DNA of 64,000 bases, from assembly GCA_007751475.1 (NCBI GenBank), contig CP036434.1:4779524-4843523 (forward strand), read 5' to 3'. Positions 63,479-64,000 of this stretch are shown piece after piece. Origin of the DNA: Saltatorellus ferox (GTDB lineage: Bacteria; Planctomycetota; UBA1135; GCA-002686595). Under the pieces are notes generated by a model. The model had not been told where the DNA came from. It did no database searches and was given only the letters and a program-made list of their open reading frames with translations. The translations under genes and the position numbers were made by a program. The first letter of the stretch is position 1. Every line of letters starts with the position of its first letter.

Positions 63479-64000
63479 CTACTTCGGATTCGGCAGTGAT
63501 ATCTGCTTGAGCGATGACCCGTCAAAACAAACCGTGGCACATAGTGTATCCGCGCTAAAAACATTGAATGTAATCGGGTCCGGACTCAGCAATAAAGTAA
63601 GTGTGCCAGTGAAGTCGAGCGAACCGTATATTCTTACTCCATCAGAGCGAGTCGGTCGAAGAGAGAGCAATGGATCGCTTACAGCGACTGCGGGGGATAT
63701 CGTAATAGACCCAAGAAATGCGTTTTCTGTCTGAAAATCGTACAGGACATTCGAGTCGTCAATGGGGCGCCCATCCGCCATAGATATCACGCGCCCAAAT
63801 GCGTCGACCAGCGAAAGCTGAGGAAATGCCCCCAGCTGTACGGCGCGAGGTGCGGGCAAAGGTAATAAAATCGTCGATCGACCCTCTTTTAACTCCCATG
63901 AGTCAAAGTATAGATCACCGTCGTCGTCTGCAGCGGGCAACCGAATGTTGAAATCTTTAATGGCTTGCCAGTTCCCATACACGCCTGCGACGGGATGCCC
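63479..64000 (-). CDS. Hypothetical protein, C-terminal part (continues beyond the window)
   Basis: The frame is open to base 64000, reading GHPVAGVYGNWQAIKDFNIR, YFDSWELKEGRSTILLPLPA, AFPQLSLVDAFGRVISMADG, ITISPAVAVSDPLLSLRPTR and ending DGSSLKQISLPNPK. It appears to be a beta-rich domain; I cannot assign a family. Same AT-richer composition and strand as the glycosyltransferase-like fragment 11 bp downstream, so probably one polysaccharide- or export-related operon (inference). Confidence 0.6.
   Translation of the reverse strand, partial: GHPVAGVYGNWQAIKDFNIRLPAADDDGDLYFDSWELKEGRSTILLPLPAPRAVQLGAFPQLSLVDAFGRVISMADGRPIDDSNVLYDFQTENAFLGSITISPAVAVSDPLLSLRPTRSDGVRIYGSLDFTGTLTLLLSPDPITFNVFSADTLCATVCFDGSSLKQISLPNPK

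Overview
The window looks like a high-GC chromosomal segment of a planctomycete (Planctomycetota), probably one of the large-genome lineages. The evidence is the gene content: small ECF-type sigma factors next to membrane-anchored Ser/Thr kinases (12127-15694, 34767-36000), a sigma factor fused to extracytoplasmic domains (48193-50289), and many large secreted proteins (beta-helix, FG-GAP/VCBS and pre-peptidase-like) that end in one shared C-terminal domain of about 130 residues. No rRNA, tRNA, CRISPR array or phage module was recognised.

Layout. 1-1230: 5' part of a KatE-like catalase and a YciE/YciF-type ferritin-like gene. 1.3-12 kb: secreted proteins (2065-3759, 3952-5355, 6287-8080, 9889-12069) separated by relic mobile DNA. 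12.1-15.7 kb: divergent sigma factor/kinase pair. 15.7-24.9 kb: IS5 relic, MITEs, IS3 fragments, decayed genes, and secreted or hypothetical proteins. 25-27.5 kb: a second receptor-like kinase. 28.1-30.7 kb: an IS91-family copy abutting a beheaded ABC-F gene and a frameshifted NUDIX gene. 30.8-36.8 kb: FG-GAP protein, RAYT unit, and an ECF/kinase operon cut by IS91. 37-45.4 kb: secreted proteins, degraded genes, and a TPR lipoprotein cut by IS91. 45.7-50.7 kb: zinc-ribbon genes, IS91, an AlgJ-like fragment and the sigma-factor fusion. 50.9-55.1 kb: nested IS91 ends and bodies around a lower-GC segment. 55.4-58 kb: FG-GAP protein. 58.3-63 kb: an IS91 copy split by a serine-recombinase cassette. 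63-64 kb: AT-richer glycosyltransferase-like fragment and an unknown gene.

The main story is mobile DNA. One Y2/HUH (IS91-family) element is present in about nine partial copies. All the recognisable young copies keep the same terminus, downstream of the transposase gene, and lose variable lengths from the other end. At least six host genes are broken at IS91 junctions. One of these IS91 copies was in turn split by a 3.5-kb cassette carrying a large serine recombinase, an HTH protein, a DUF5372-like protein and a further reading frame. Because the interrupted IS91 sequence can be read on both sides, the cassette ends can be placed to the base: an AA dinucleotide is present at both junctions, and a 16-bp subterminal inverted repeat lies 14 bp inside each end. 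That cassette is the best candidate here for a poorly described mobile system. Other notable items are a tandem pair of 160-bp MITEs with CTAG target duplications, two RAYT transposase units inside long inverted repeats, and a transmembrane sigma-factor fusion.
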